Shown in pieces: positions 24,350-34,000 of a stretch of 56,321 nucleotides of DNA. The position numbers and the translations under genes are program-made. The stretch is from Opitutaceae bacterium (GTDB lineage Bacteria; Verrucomicrobiota; Verrucomicrobiia; Opitutales; Opitutaceae). How positions within the stretch are numbered: position 1 is the first letter of the stretch; every line of letters starts with the position of its first letter. The notes beneath the pieces are model-generated. The model saw only the letters and a program-made list of their open reading frames with translations, was not told where the DNA came from and did not search any database. The DNA lies in contig SXSC01000063.1 in the NCBI GenBank assembly GCA_005792355.1, positions 1 to 56,321 on the forward strand, in the 5' to 3' direction.

Positions 24350-24664
24350 TTTTGGCGCGCGAGCCACGGAGTGCGCGATCGGGCGCGTTGCCGAACAGAC
24401 GGTGATTGGGGTCGTTGCGGAGGGCGCCGCATTGTCGGCGCCCTATTCGGATCTCGTTGCCTGCGCCTGGCCCGCCATCGGTGAACGGAACGAAATGTCG
24501 TATCGTGCCACCTTGCGATCGCGGCGACGACAAAGCGTCGCCCTCCGAAGTCGAATGAGTTCCGGGACGATCAGACAAATCACCGGCCCGGAGCTGCGCC
24601 CGCTGCCGAGTTCGGACGGACAATCCGGTTGACGACCATTTCCATTAAGTAAAGATGTGCGGCT

Positions 24665-24904
24665 ATGGTAAAGACTCAGATTTCAAGTAAGGGGCAAACG
24701 ACGATTCCGGCGAAATATCGGGCGCGTTGGAAGTCGGTCGAAGTGGTTTGGGAAGACCTGCCGGATGGCAGCGCGCTCGTCCGGCCGGTGCCAGACATCA
24801 TGTCGCTCTTCGGTTCGGCGGGTTCCACGCCGGCGCGCGATCCCCTGGAGAAATCCAAGGCCCGCTCCGCCTGGGCCGGGCAAAGCGAAAGAGGCAAAGC
24901 TTAG
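24665..24904 (+). CDS. AbrB/MazE-type antitoxin (VapB-like)
   Basis: A 79-residue protein starting TQISSKGQTTIPAKYRARW, the swapped-hairpin AbrB DNA-binding motif of VapB/MazE antitoxins. This is followed by a flexible C-terminal tail that should wrap the toxin. It overlaps the next gene by one base if that gene starts at GTG 24904, which suggests translational coupling. Antitoxins of this type bind their own promoter and repress the operon, alone or with the toxin. Confidence 0.88.
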   Translation: MVKTQISSKGQTTIPAKYRARWKSVEVVWEDLPDGSALVRPVPDIMSLFGSAGSTPARDPLEKSKARSAWAGQSERGKA

Positions 24905-25320
24905 TGACCATGACATCCTGCTATCACCTCGATGCCAATGTGGTGCTGCGTTTCCTCCGGAACGACGATCCTCGGCAGTCCCCAGCCGCCGCCAAGCTAT
25001 TCGCGAGTGCCAAATCAGGCCGGATCCGGCTGGCCATCTCAGCCGTCACAGTGGCGGAAATATTCTATGTCCTGGCCCGAGTTTACAAACATCCCCGGGC
25101 CGATGCCGCGGGCAGGCTGATCCCGCTGATTCAATCCAATGTCCTCGAAGTTGAACATCGACGGCGCATCCTCGACGCTCTGCGGCGGGTCAGCGCGGCG
25201 AACGTCGATTTCGGTGATGGTTACCTGGCCGCGACGGCCGTCGAACAAGGCGACAAGGTCGCGTCGTTTGACGGGGATTTGCAGGCTTTCACGGATCTGA
25301 CCACGATGGTTCCGCAATAG
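24904..25320 (+). CDS. PIN-domain ribonuclease toxin (VapC-like)
   Basis: About 138 residues. The PIN acidic residues are visible: LDANVVLRFL (first Asp), TVAEIFYVL (Glu), FGDGYLAATA (Asp) and VASFDGDL (last Asp). VapC-type toxins cut specific RNAs when the antitoxin is degraded. GTG at 24904 shares its G with the antitoxin TAG stop; ATG at 24910 is an equally good alternative. It forms a VapBC-like module with the preceding gene. Confidence 0.9.
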   Translation: MTMTSCYHLDANVVLRFLRNDDPRQSPAAAKLFASAKSGRIRLAISAVTVAEIFYVLARVYKHPRADAAGRLIPLIQSNVLEVEHRRRILDALRRVSAANVDFGDGYLAATAVEQGDKVASFDGDLQAFTDLTTMVPQ

Positions 25321-25597
25321 GTCGGCAGTTTGAGCCCCCTGCCCGGTCCGCCGGTACTGGAGCGGAAACGCTCAACGCCCAAGTTCCCGGCAACCGAGTT
25401 TCGTCTGTTACTTGAGCGTTGAGTGCGAGATGTAGGAAGGAAAACGTTTGCTTGCTTCTGGCGAGTTGCGCGCCTGGTGCGCGCAACTATGGAGCCTTCT
25501 CCAGCTTGGCGGTGCCCTTCCGATGGAGTGCGAGTGCCCTCACCCGCCGGAGGAGGGTTGCGGTTGCCGCGTTAGGAAAAATGCGGGCTGGGCGCCC

Positions 25598-28500
25598 TCA
25601 GAAGCTCCCCTTGAAACCGAGCGTCCAGAGCGAACCGAAGTCGGCGTTACTCTGGCGTAGCCGTGCGACGGCCGGCGTGCTCGGGCCAACGATTTCGGCC
25701 TCGTCGGGCACGTGAGAAAGATTCCGGAGATTGGCGAAGAACGCGAATTTCTTGCTGAAACGGTATTCGGCAATCACATCGGTGACCAGGCGCGTCGCAC
25801 CCCAGGTGTAGGTGCCGGGCTCGATGCTGAGACCGTTGGCCACCGCGCCCCGCCGCGCGCGGCCACGATAATTCCAGTTCACGTGCACCACGACGCGCTC
25901 GCGCGTCAGGTTCGCGCCCCAACTGGCGCTTTTCGGCACGTAGCCGGAGAAATTGGCCGCCGCATCGCCGACCGCGCGCTGCACGCTGAGGTTGCCAAAA
26001 ACCTGCACGCCCCGCGCCCAGGCCGGCAGGAAGCTCAGGGCCTGCTTGTAGTTCACCGTCGTTCCCTCCGTGCGCACGCGGGTGGACAGATTATACTGGG
26101 TCACGACGTCGTAGCTTCCGTATTCGTCGAAATCCAAACCGTAGAGCCCGAGGAACTCCGGCTGCGCCCGGATGACGGTGTCACCGAAAAAATCCTCGTA
26201 ATCGCGGCGGAAAGCGCCGATCGAAAACTGGCCGAGACCGGCGAAATAGTACTCGAGCCGCACGTTCACCGTGCGGGAGCTCCACGCCTTGATCGAGGCG
26301 TTGTTGACGACAATCCGGTTGGCGTTCGACGGCGGAAGCTCCGTGTCGGGCAAGGTCAGGCCCCCGGAGTACTGGATGAAATCCGGACGCCCGACCGAGG
26401 TGTACACCGCCGCCCGCGCGACCAGATCGCTGAGGACGTTGAAGCTGGCATTGAGGCTCGGGAACAGCCGCAGATACTCCTTTTTTACGCGTCCGCCCCG
26501 ATCAAGGTAGGTGAGCTTCGACACCCCGAGCGCGTCGCTCGCGGGCAGGATTGTCAGGGGCCGGCCGTTGGCGCCGAGGATGGGCTGGCCCTGGGCGTTG
26601 TGCTGGTAGTTGCGCGTCGGATCGGTCAGGGGTCCGGCGGCGTCGATGTTGGTTTGTTCGGCGCGCACGCCGCCGACGAGCTTGAGCCGGTTCTGCAACA
26701 ACGGCAGGTCGCCGCGCAGATACGCCGCGGAAATAATCTCCCCGGCCCGATTCGACAGGCTGACTTCCGAACGGTAGGTGGTGTTGCCGCTCGGCACCCC
26801 AAAGTGAGCGGGGTTGGCCAGATAATGGTCGTACAGCTTGCCGCTCGAAATTCCCGTCACCCGGGGAAAGTCGTTGAGTTGGATGCGCTGCGCAAAAGTC
26901 GGGTTCAGGAACGGCGCCGCCCGATCGTCGCTCGCCGGGGTGAGGGTCGTGCTCGCCACGCCATCGCGGCCCAAAAACGTATACGCCGCGCCAAACCCCC
27001 GGCCATCGCGCACGGTGCGCCGAAAATCGAGCCCCGCCTTCAGCGACAAGGGCACGCTCCCGGCGAAGTCGCGGCGCACATTGGCGTACGCGCTGTGGCG
27101 GGTGTCGTCGGTGCTGCGCAAACTGCCGTTCGCCGCCGTCACGACATAGTTGTCGAGCGAGAACGGATCCACCGGCGCACCGGTCGCGCCGTCGGTCACG
27201 GTGACGGTGCGCGGGCGATAATAGCCGACGTCGTCGAAGGCCACCGTCAGTCCCGTGCGCCGCGCGGTGGTCGTGCCGAACAGCCCGCCCTCGACGTTGC
27301 GCGTGCGGTTGCGGGAGCGGGAGAGCGCCGCGCCGGCGTCCGCCTTCCACCCCGGCGCATCGTGCCGCCAGACCAGCGACGGCAGGTAGGTCCAATTCTC
27401 CCGCAGGCTGCTCGTGGTTCCGAGTTGCGCGGTGCCCGCTCCGACCGCGCCGCGAGTGGAGGTGAGCGAGAACTGGCCGGGGAGCACGCGGGCGGTGTCG
27501 AGCGTGAGCGTCGTGTGGTCGAGGATCACGTCGAAGGTGGAAAGCTGAAACGCGAAGGTGAGCCGGTCGTTGCGCGTCAGCTGGTAGTCCGCGCTGGCCG
27601 CGAGCGAGCGGCGCGTCGTCTTCCGTCCGGTGGCCTGGGCGACGAGACTGGAGAGATAGGGCTGGCCGAAGGGGGTATTGGGAAACGCCGCGCCGTTGGT
27701 GGCCGTGCCCCCGCCGCGCCACACGTTTTGGATCACGGGCGTGTCGGTCTGCCGGATCGAATGCCCGGCGGAGAGCGTGTATCCGAACCGCTTGTTCACC
27801 GGCGCCACCCAGGAGAAATCGAATCCGGGATGGAACTTGCGGTAGGGGGACGGCTGCCGGAGGTCGTGCCCGTTGTTGAGCAGCGAGACGTAGGTGCTGC
27901 CGCTGAACGCGGGCCGGGAGCGCTCGAAGGAACTGCGTGGGACCAGGTTCACCGAGCCGGCGAGCGCGGAGCCGTCCGACTCCGGGGTGGGCGAGAAGGA
28001 AACCTCGATCCGCGAGATGTTGGTGGTCGTGAAAACATCCATCGAGTTGGAGCGGGCCGTGCCCCCGTTGCCGCCGCTGCCAATCGGGCTGGCCACGCTG
28101 AAACCGCCGATCGTGATCGGAATGTTGTCGGACGGCACACCGTTGATCGAAATCTCGCGGGCGCTGTTCATGGTCACGCCGGGCAGGAACTTGAGAAACT
28201 CCGCCACATTGCCGTCGGGGACGTAGCCAAACTCGTCGGTGGACACGACGCTCTTCATGTTCGGCGCGAAACGCTGCTCGTTGATCGCGATGGCCGTGCC
28301 GCTCATCTCGCGCGAGTCGCCGACCACAAACTTCGCGAGCCTGACGGGCGCGCCGGCCACCGTGGCTGCGGGTTTCGTGCCGGAGGCCGACAGCGCAATG
28401 TCGTGCTGCGTCGTCTGGCCGGCCGCGACGGCGATGGCCTGGGTCGAGGTGCCGAGGCCGGTGTAGAACACCTTTACCTGCGCGGTGCCGGCGGGCACGT

Positions 28501-28735
28501 TGACCAGGCGGAACCGCCCATCCGAGTCGGTGAACGTCTCGAGGAGCGTCCCTTCGACGGTCAGACGAGCCAGTTCGAAGTTGGCGCCGGTCGCCGGATT
28601 GAACACCCGGCCCTCGATCATGCCGGTCCTCGGAACCGCAGGGGCGTTTGCCGGCGCACCTTCGGCCCCGGCGGCGCGGGAGGGTTGGGCAGAGAAACAG
28701 CCCAAGCAGAAAAGGAGTGCCACGGCCGGCGGCAC
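25598..28735 (-). CDS. TonB-dependent receptor with carboxypeptidase-regulatory-like domain
   Basis: About 1045 residues. A signal peptide (VPPAVALLFCLGCFSAQPSRA) is followed by a carboxypeptidase-regulatory/CNA-B-like domain (IEGRVFNPATGANFELARLT, DGRFRLVNVPAGTAQVKVFY). Then come the plug (NVAEFLKFLPGVTMN, ISINGVPSDNIPITIGGF, FTTTNISRIEVSFSPTPESD, LAGSVNLVP) and a long outer-membrane barrel ending FGSLWTLGFKGSF. It should import an oligosaccharide or metal complex with TonB/ExbBD, which are not in the window. The start is uncertain. In-frame ATGs at 28927, 28954 and 29014 place a family A repeat within the coding region, and the GTG at 28735 lies directly before the hydrophobic core. The opposite-strand sulfatase upstream suggests a sulfated glycan as substrate. 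Confidence 0.9.
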   Translation of the reverse strand: MPPAVALLFCLGCFSAQPSRAAGAEGAPANAPAVPRTGMIEGRVFNPATGANFELARLTVEGTLLETFTDSDGRFRLVNVPAGTAQVKVFYTGLGTSTQAIAVAAGQTTQHDIALSASGTKPAATVAGAPVRLAKFVVGDSREMSGTAIAINEQRFAPNMKSVVSTDEFGYVPDGNVAEFLKFLPGVTMNSAREISINGVPSDNIPITIGGFSVASPIGSGGNGGTARSNSMDVFTTTNISRIEVSFSPTPESDGSALAGSVNLVPRSSFERSRPAFSGSTYVSLLNNGHDLRQPSPYRKFHPGFDFSWVAPVNKRFGYTLSAGHSIRQTDTPVIQNVWRGGGTATNGAAFPNTPFGQPYLSSLVAQATGRKTTRRSLAASADYQLTRNDRLTFAFQLSTFDVILDHTTLTLDTARVLPGQFSLTSTRGAVGAGTAQLGTTSSLRENWTYLPSLVWRHDAPGWKADAGAALSRSRNRTRNVEGGLFGTTTARRTGLTVAFDDVGYYRPRTVTVTDGATGAPVDPFSLDNYVVTAANGSLRSTDDTRHSAYANVRRDFAGSVPLSLKAGLDFRRTVRDGRGFGAAYTFLGRDGVASTTLTPASDDRAAPFLNPTFAQRIQLNDFPRVTGISSGKLYDHYLANPAHFGVPSGNTTYRSEVSLSNRAGEIISAAYLRGDLPLLQNRLKLVGGVRAEQTNIDAAGPLTDPTRNYQHNAQGQPILGANGRPLTILPASDALGVSKLTYLDRGGRVKKEYLRLFPSLNASFNVLSDLVARAAVYTSVGRPDFIQYSGGLTLPDTELPPSNANRIVVNNASIKAWSSRTVNVRLEYYFAGLGQFSIGAFRRDYEDFFGDTVIRAQPEFLGLYGLDFDEYGSYDVVTQYNLSTRVRTEGTTVNYKQALSFLPAWARGVQVFGNLSVQRAVGDAAANFSGYVPKSASWGANLTRERVVVHVNWNYRGRARRGAVANGLSIEPGTYTWGATRLVTDVIAEYRFSKKFAFFANLRNLSHVPDEAEIVGPSTPAVARLRQSNADFGSLWTLGFKGSF

Positions 28736-28804
28736 GAGGCGTCTAAACGAGGCAGTAAAAAAGCGCGCAACTTCGGATAGACGGTGAGCGTTGCAGGTCC
28801 CGCG

Positions 28805-28900
28805 GAGCGGCGGTTTCCCAACCGCCGACCAGCTGCGCAGGCCATGGGCGCTTGGGCAGGCGCCCCTCCTTCCGACCGCAAGTGTCAACGTGGCGATGCG
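28805..28900. repeat. Two-hairpin dispersed repeat, family A copy 3
   Basis: GGAGCGGCGGTTTCCCAACC then GCCG, a short spacer, then GCGCAGGCCATGGGCGCTTG and GGCAGGCGCCCCTCCTTCCG, ending near GGCGATGCGCC. It sits about 70 bp before the GTG start used for the TonB receptor. The region 28736-29171 otherwise contains only the divergent promoters of the receptor and the sulfatase. Confidence 0.8.
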
Positions 28901-29171
28901 CCCGGCAAAAGATTGGATGAAGTGCATGGGAGGAGTCGTCGGGATTCGGGACATGAAGGTGGGGTTCAGAATCGTCGCCGGTGAGGCGCGGCGGTGGGCG
29001 CGCGATACCGGCATTCGGGCGTGATTCTTGGGCGAAGGGTGGGGATGATCACTCCTCAGCGGAGTGCCAGTGGGGATTTCTGGGGAATTGTGATGCTCCT
29101 TTCACCGGCGTGAATCGAGCCATTTCTCCGACGTTGACTTCGCCCGGCGCCGGCCGGAACCATCGCCGTCG

Positions 29172-30743
29172 ATGCGTTTGTACTCCCATCGCTTGCTCCC
29201 GGCGCTGCTGGCGGTCGCCGCCCTCGCACCGTCCCGGCTCCCGGCCGCCACCCCCGCCCGGCCCCCCAACATCGTGGTCATCCTCGCGGATGACTTTGGG
29301 GTGGGTGACATTCAGGCTTCGTATCCGGAAAACAAGGTCGCCACGCCGACCTTGGATCGGCTCGTGCGCCAGGGCATGAGTTTTACCGATGCTCACAGTG
29401 GATCGGCGGTCTGCACCCCGACTCGCTACGGGCTCCTGACCGGCCGCTATGCCTGGCGGAGCCGGCTGCAGGAATGGGTGCTCGCCGCCTACGAGCCGCC
29501 GCTGATCGCGGCGGACCGCCCGACCGTGCCCGGCTTTCTCCAGCAACAGGGGTATCGTACCCTTTGCATTGGCAAGTGGCATCTGGGCTGGGAGTGGCCG
29601 GGGCCGCAGCCGAGCCGGATGACCGAGCCACCCAACGACCAGAAGAAACTCGAGTGGGATTTCACCAAACCGATCCGCTCCGGCCCGACGACGCGCGGGT
29701 TCAACTACTACTTCGGTCCGGATGTGCCCAACTTTCCCCCGTTCACCTTCATCGAGAATGATCGCGTCGTCGTCCAGCCGACCGACCGCTACAAGGCCGA
29801 GGCCTCGCAGGGCGTGGTCCTGCCGCGCGGCTTCGAGGGAAGCCCGAGCGCCCCCGGTTGGCAGTTCGACGCCATTCTGCCGGAGCTCACCCGGCGCGCC
29901 GTGCGGCAGATTCATGACCTGGCGAAACAGGACCAACCGTTTTTCCTCTATTTCGCGCTGACGTCGCCGCATGAACCGGTCTCGCCGTCGAAGGAGTTCC
30001 GCGGGCGGAGCGGCATCGCGCCAATCGCGGACTTTCTCATGGAGACCGACTGGTCGGTGGGCGAGTTGATGAAGGCCCTCGATGACGCTGGAATTGCCAA
30101 GGACACCCTGGTGATTTTCACGGCGGACAACGGCCACTCGCACTATACGGGCTGGGAGCAGCTGATCGCCGCCGGGCACAAACCGAGCGGGCCCTATCGG
30201 GGTCACAAGGGCGACATCTGGGAAGGGGGGCACCGCGTGCCGCTGATCGCCCGTTGGCCGGGCCGCGTGGCGGCGAATGTAACCAATCCGCAGTTGGTGT
30301 GCCTGACCGACGCTTTTGCCACCGTGGCAGAACTCGTGGGTGCGAATCTCCCGGCGGCGGCCGCGGAGGATAGCTTTAGTTTTCTTCCGATGATGCTGGG
30401 GACTCCGCCGAAGTCGCCGCGCCGCACCGCGCTCGTCAGCCACTCCAATCCCGGCGAATTCGCCTACCGGGAGGGTCCGTGGAAACTCGTTTTCCGGCAC
30501 CGCGGCACCCTGAAGGATTCGCGCGGCAAACCGACCGTGCCCGAGTTGTACAACCTGGAGACGGACGTCGCCGAGCAAACCGATCAGTCGGCGCAACAGC
30601 CGGAGATGGTCGGCCGGCTGCGCGAGAACCTCGCGCAACTCATCGCCAGGGGCTCGAGCCGGGGCGTCCAGGGTTCGAGCAATGACACGCCGGTCCGGTT
30701 CGATATCACGCAGGCCACGCGCTGGGGACCCGCGGTGAAGTAG
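29172..30743 (+). CDS. Secreted arylsulfatase (Cys-type formylglycine sulfatase)
   Basis: A 523-residue S1-type sulfatase. Residues 1-26 form a signal peptide. NIVVILADDFGVGD gives the metal-binding Asp pair at 40-41. The formylglycine signature CTPTRYGLLTGR starts at Cys81 (C-x-P-x-R), with the second signature GKWHLGW and later FTADNGHSHY and SPHEP. A C-terminal ELYNLETDVAEQTD is typical of the group. Cys81 must be converted to formylglycine by a separate enzyme not present here. It hydrolyses sulfate esters, probably on algal or host glycans, in the periplasm or outside. It is divergent from the TonB receptor. Confidence 0.93.
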   Translation: MRLYSHRLLPALLAVAALAPSRLPAATPARPPNIVVILADDFGVGDIQASYPENKVATPTLDRLVRQGMSFTDAHSGSAVCTPTRYGLLTGRYAWRSRLQEWVLAAYEPPLIAADRPTVPGFLQQQGYRTLCIGKWHLGWEWPGPQPSRMTEPPNDQKKLEWDFTKPIRSGPTTRGFNYYFGPDVPNFPPFTFIENDRVVVQPTDRYKAEASQGVVLPRGFEGSPSAPGWQFDAILPELTRRAVRQIHDLAKQDQPFFLYFALTSPHEPVSPSKEFRGRSGIAPIADFLMETDWSVGELMKALDDAGIAKDTLVIFTADNGHSHYTGWEQLIAAGHKPSGPYRGHKGDIWEGGHRVPLIARWPGRVAANVTNPQLVCLTDAFATVAELVGANLPAAAAEDSFSFLPMMLGTPPKSPRRTALVSHSNPGEFAYREGPWKLVFRHRGTLKDSRGKPTVPELYNLETDVAEQTDQSAQQPEMVGRLRENLAQLIARGSSRGVQGSSNDTPVRFDITQATRWGPAVK

Positions 30744-31020
30744 CTCGGCCCGTTACCCGGGATCAGGTGGACGGAGGCAGCTTTGCCGTTTCGGGATGCA
30801 GGCCAAAAACACGGACGCTGAAATGGATTGGTTATGCCGTTAAGTACTACGACCAACGGGTTGGTCTCTACGTTCGGATAGTCAGCTTACCCGCCCCGCT
30901 GCGTTCGATTGTCTGGTTCGATCCCGTGACCGGGGTTCCCGCGCCTCGAAGCTTGCCCCGGGGATCTCCGCTCGCCGATATTTGACGTTCCACGCCCACG
31001 TCCCGTCCCCGTTGTTCCCC

Positions 31021-34000
31021 ATGTCATTCTGTCTTCGGTCTTCCCTTTGGTTCGTTCTCTCGTGCCTTGGCGCTGCCGCCGCGCATACGCCGTCCGCCTT
31101 CGACCTGCGCGAGGGCGACCGCGTGGTCTTCCTCGGCGACCGGATGATCGAGGGTGAGCAGTACGAGGGCTGGCTCGAAGTCATGCTCACCAGCCGCTTC
31201 GCCGATCGCGCCGTCACGTTTCGCAATCTCGGCTGGAGCGGTGACACGCCCGCGGGTGAGGCGCGGTTAGGTCTCAGCCTGCTCCAAGCGGGGAAGGAAC
31301 CCGCGGAGGAGGGCTGGAAGGGGCTCGTGCGACAGCTCGAGGACGCGCAGCCGACGGTGGCGTTTGTCGGCTACGGCATGGCGAGCTCGTTCGAAGGCGC
31401 CGCGGGCGTGGCGAAATTCAAGACCGACTACCATCGCGTGCTCGACACGATCGCGCGCGGGTCGCCGGGCGCGCGGCTCGTCCTGCTCTCGCCGCTGCGC
31501 CACGAAAATCTCGGCGCCCCATGGCCCGACCCGACGACGCACAATTCCCAACTGGCGCTCTACGCCAAGGCCGTCGGCGAAATCGCGGCGGCGCGGGGGG
31601 CGCGGTTTATTTCCCTGCTCGACCTGCTTCCGGCCCGGGTGGAAAAACTCACCGCCAACGGCATCCAGCCCACGCCGCACGGCTATCGCGTCATCGCCGA
31701 GCTGATCGAGGACCAGTTGTTCGGCGACTCCCCGCGCGGCGCGTGGCGCACGAGCCTGCAAGCGGAACCGCTGCGCCAGGCCATCCTGCGCAAGAACGAG
31801 TGGTTCTTCCATCGTTCGCGGCCGGCGAACCTGGCGTACATTTTCGGTTTTCGAAAACGCGAGCAGGGTCGCAACGCCACCGAGGTCCTGAAATTCGACG
31901 AGTTCATCGCCACCGAGGAAAAGCGTATCGCGCAGCTGCGCGCGCTCCAGCCGGCGACCGCGCCCGAAATTCCGCGGCGCGTCGGCAATCTCAACGCCGT
32001 TTTCACACCGCAGGCCCATCCCCAGTTTCAGGTCGCGGACGGCCTCGAGGTCACGCTTTGGGCGGAAAATCCGCTGCTGCACAAACCCATTCAGATGAAC
32101 TTCGACGCACGCGGCCGGCTGTGGGTCGCGAGTTCCGAGCTGTATCCACAAATTGAACCCGGCCAGGCCGCGACCGACCGGATCATCGTGCTCGAGGACA
32201 CCACCGGCGCGGGCCGGGCGGACCAGGCGACGGTCTTTGCTGACGGCCTGTTGATCCCCACGGGCGTCACGCCCGGCGACGGCGGCGTCTATGTCGCGCA
32301 GAGCACCGAGCTGCTGCACTTCACGGACACCGATGGCGACGGCAAGGCCGACGTGCGGCGCGTCGTGCTCAGCGGCTTCGGCACCGAGGACACGCATCAC
32401 AATCTGCATACGCTGAAATGGGGCCCGGATGGCCGGCTCTACATGGATCAGTCTGTCTACACCCGCACCAATGCCGAGACGCCCCATGGGGTGGTGCGCC
32501 TGATGGCCGGCGGCATCTTCCGTTTCGATCCGCGCGACCACCGGATGGAAATTCTCTTCCGGGGCTGGGTCAACGCGTGGGGTCACCAGTTCGATGACTT
32601 CGGTCAGTCGTTCGTGACGGATGGCGCCGGTTTCATGGGCATCAGTTGGGGCGTGCCCGGCGCGACGTATCGCACGCTCGCTCCGGCGCGGCGCGAATTG
32701 CAGAGCATCAGCCCCGGCAATTATCCGAAGTTCTGCGGCCTTGAGATTGTGCGCAGCACGCATTTCCCGGCGGACTGGCAGGGCGACTTCATCACCGCGG
32801 ATTTTCGTGCGCACCGCATCGTGCGGTTCAAGGCGAGCGATCAGGATTCGGGGTACGTGACCAAGGAGCTGCCCGATGTCATGCGCACCACCGCGGACTC
32901 GTTCCGCCCGATCGACGTGCGGCTCGGGCCCGACGGCGCGCTCTACGTCGCCGACTGGAGCAATCCGATCATCCAGCACGGTGAGGTGGATTTCCGCGAT
33001 CCGCGCCGCGACAAGTCGCACGGCCGGATCTGGCGCATCGCCGTGAAGGGTCGTGGCGCGTTGATGAAAACCGATCTGACCAAGTTGAAAAATCCCGAAC
33101 TGTTCGCGCGTCTGGCCGGACCCAATGGCTACGAGCAGGAGCAGACGCGCCGCGTGCTCGTCGAGCGCGGCGCCAGCGCGGTGCGCGCGGACCTTGAAGC
33201 GTGGGCGGGCCGGCAGACCGCGGAGCCGGCGCGGTTGCAGGGGCTCTGGCTGTATCAGGCGTTAAACCTCACCCCGCCGGCGCCGGCGGGCGGGCTGCTC
33301 ACGGCGCGCGACGCCCGGGTGCGGGCCGCGGCGGTCCGCGCGCTGCCCGACGCGGGCGCGTTGCCGCACCTCGAAAAACTCGTCGCCGATCCGAACGCGC
33401 GCGTGCGCGTCGAGGCCGTGCGCGCACTCGGCCGCCAGGGCACGGCCCGCGCCGCCGAACTCGCGCTCACCGCCCTCGATCGGCCGATGGATCCGTTTCT
33501 CGATTATGCGGTCTGGCTCACGATCAACGAACTCGCCGGGCCGTGGCTGGCGGCCGTGAAATCAGGGGCGTGGAAAATCGCGGGTCACGAGCGGCACCTC
33601 GAGTTTGGTCTCAACTCCGTCGAGCCCGCACTGGCGGCCGAGGTGCTGGCGCTGCTTGTCAGCCGCCAGGGAATTCCGCGCGATGGGTCCGGCCCCTGGA
33701 TCGAATTGATTGGATCGGCCGGGAGCGCGCCGGAGCTGCGGCGACTGTTCGACCTCGTCGGGCGCGGCGAGCTGGCCGGGCCGGTGGCGGTCCGGGCGCT
33801 CACGGCGCTGGCCGCTGCGGCGCGGCTGCGCGAGACGAAGCCGACCGGTAATATGGCAGATCTCGGCGCCTTGCTCCGGGCGGGGAGCCCGGCGGCGCGC
33901 ATCGCCACGATGCAGCTCGCCGGAGCGTGGAAAACGGTGGCGCTCGCGCCGCAGTTGCTCCAGGCGGCCAGCCGGACCACTGCGTCCGCGGCCGAGCGCG

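Noticed and set aside
25712-28780. Plus-strand open frame of 1022 codons
   Set aside because: Antisense shadow of the TonB receptor gene; composition dominated by Arg, Gly, Ala and Val with no domain.
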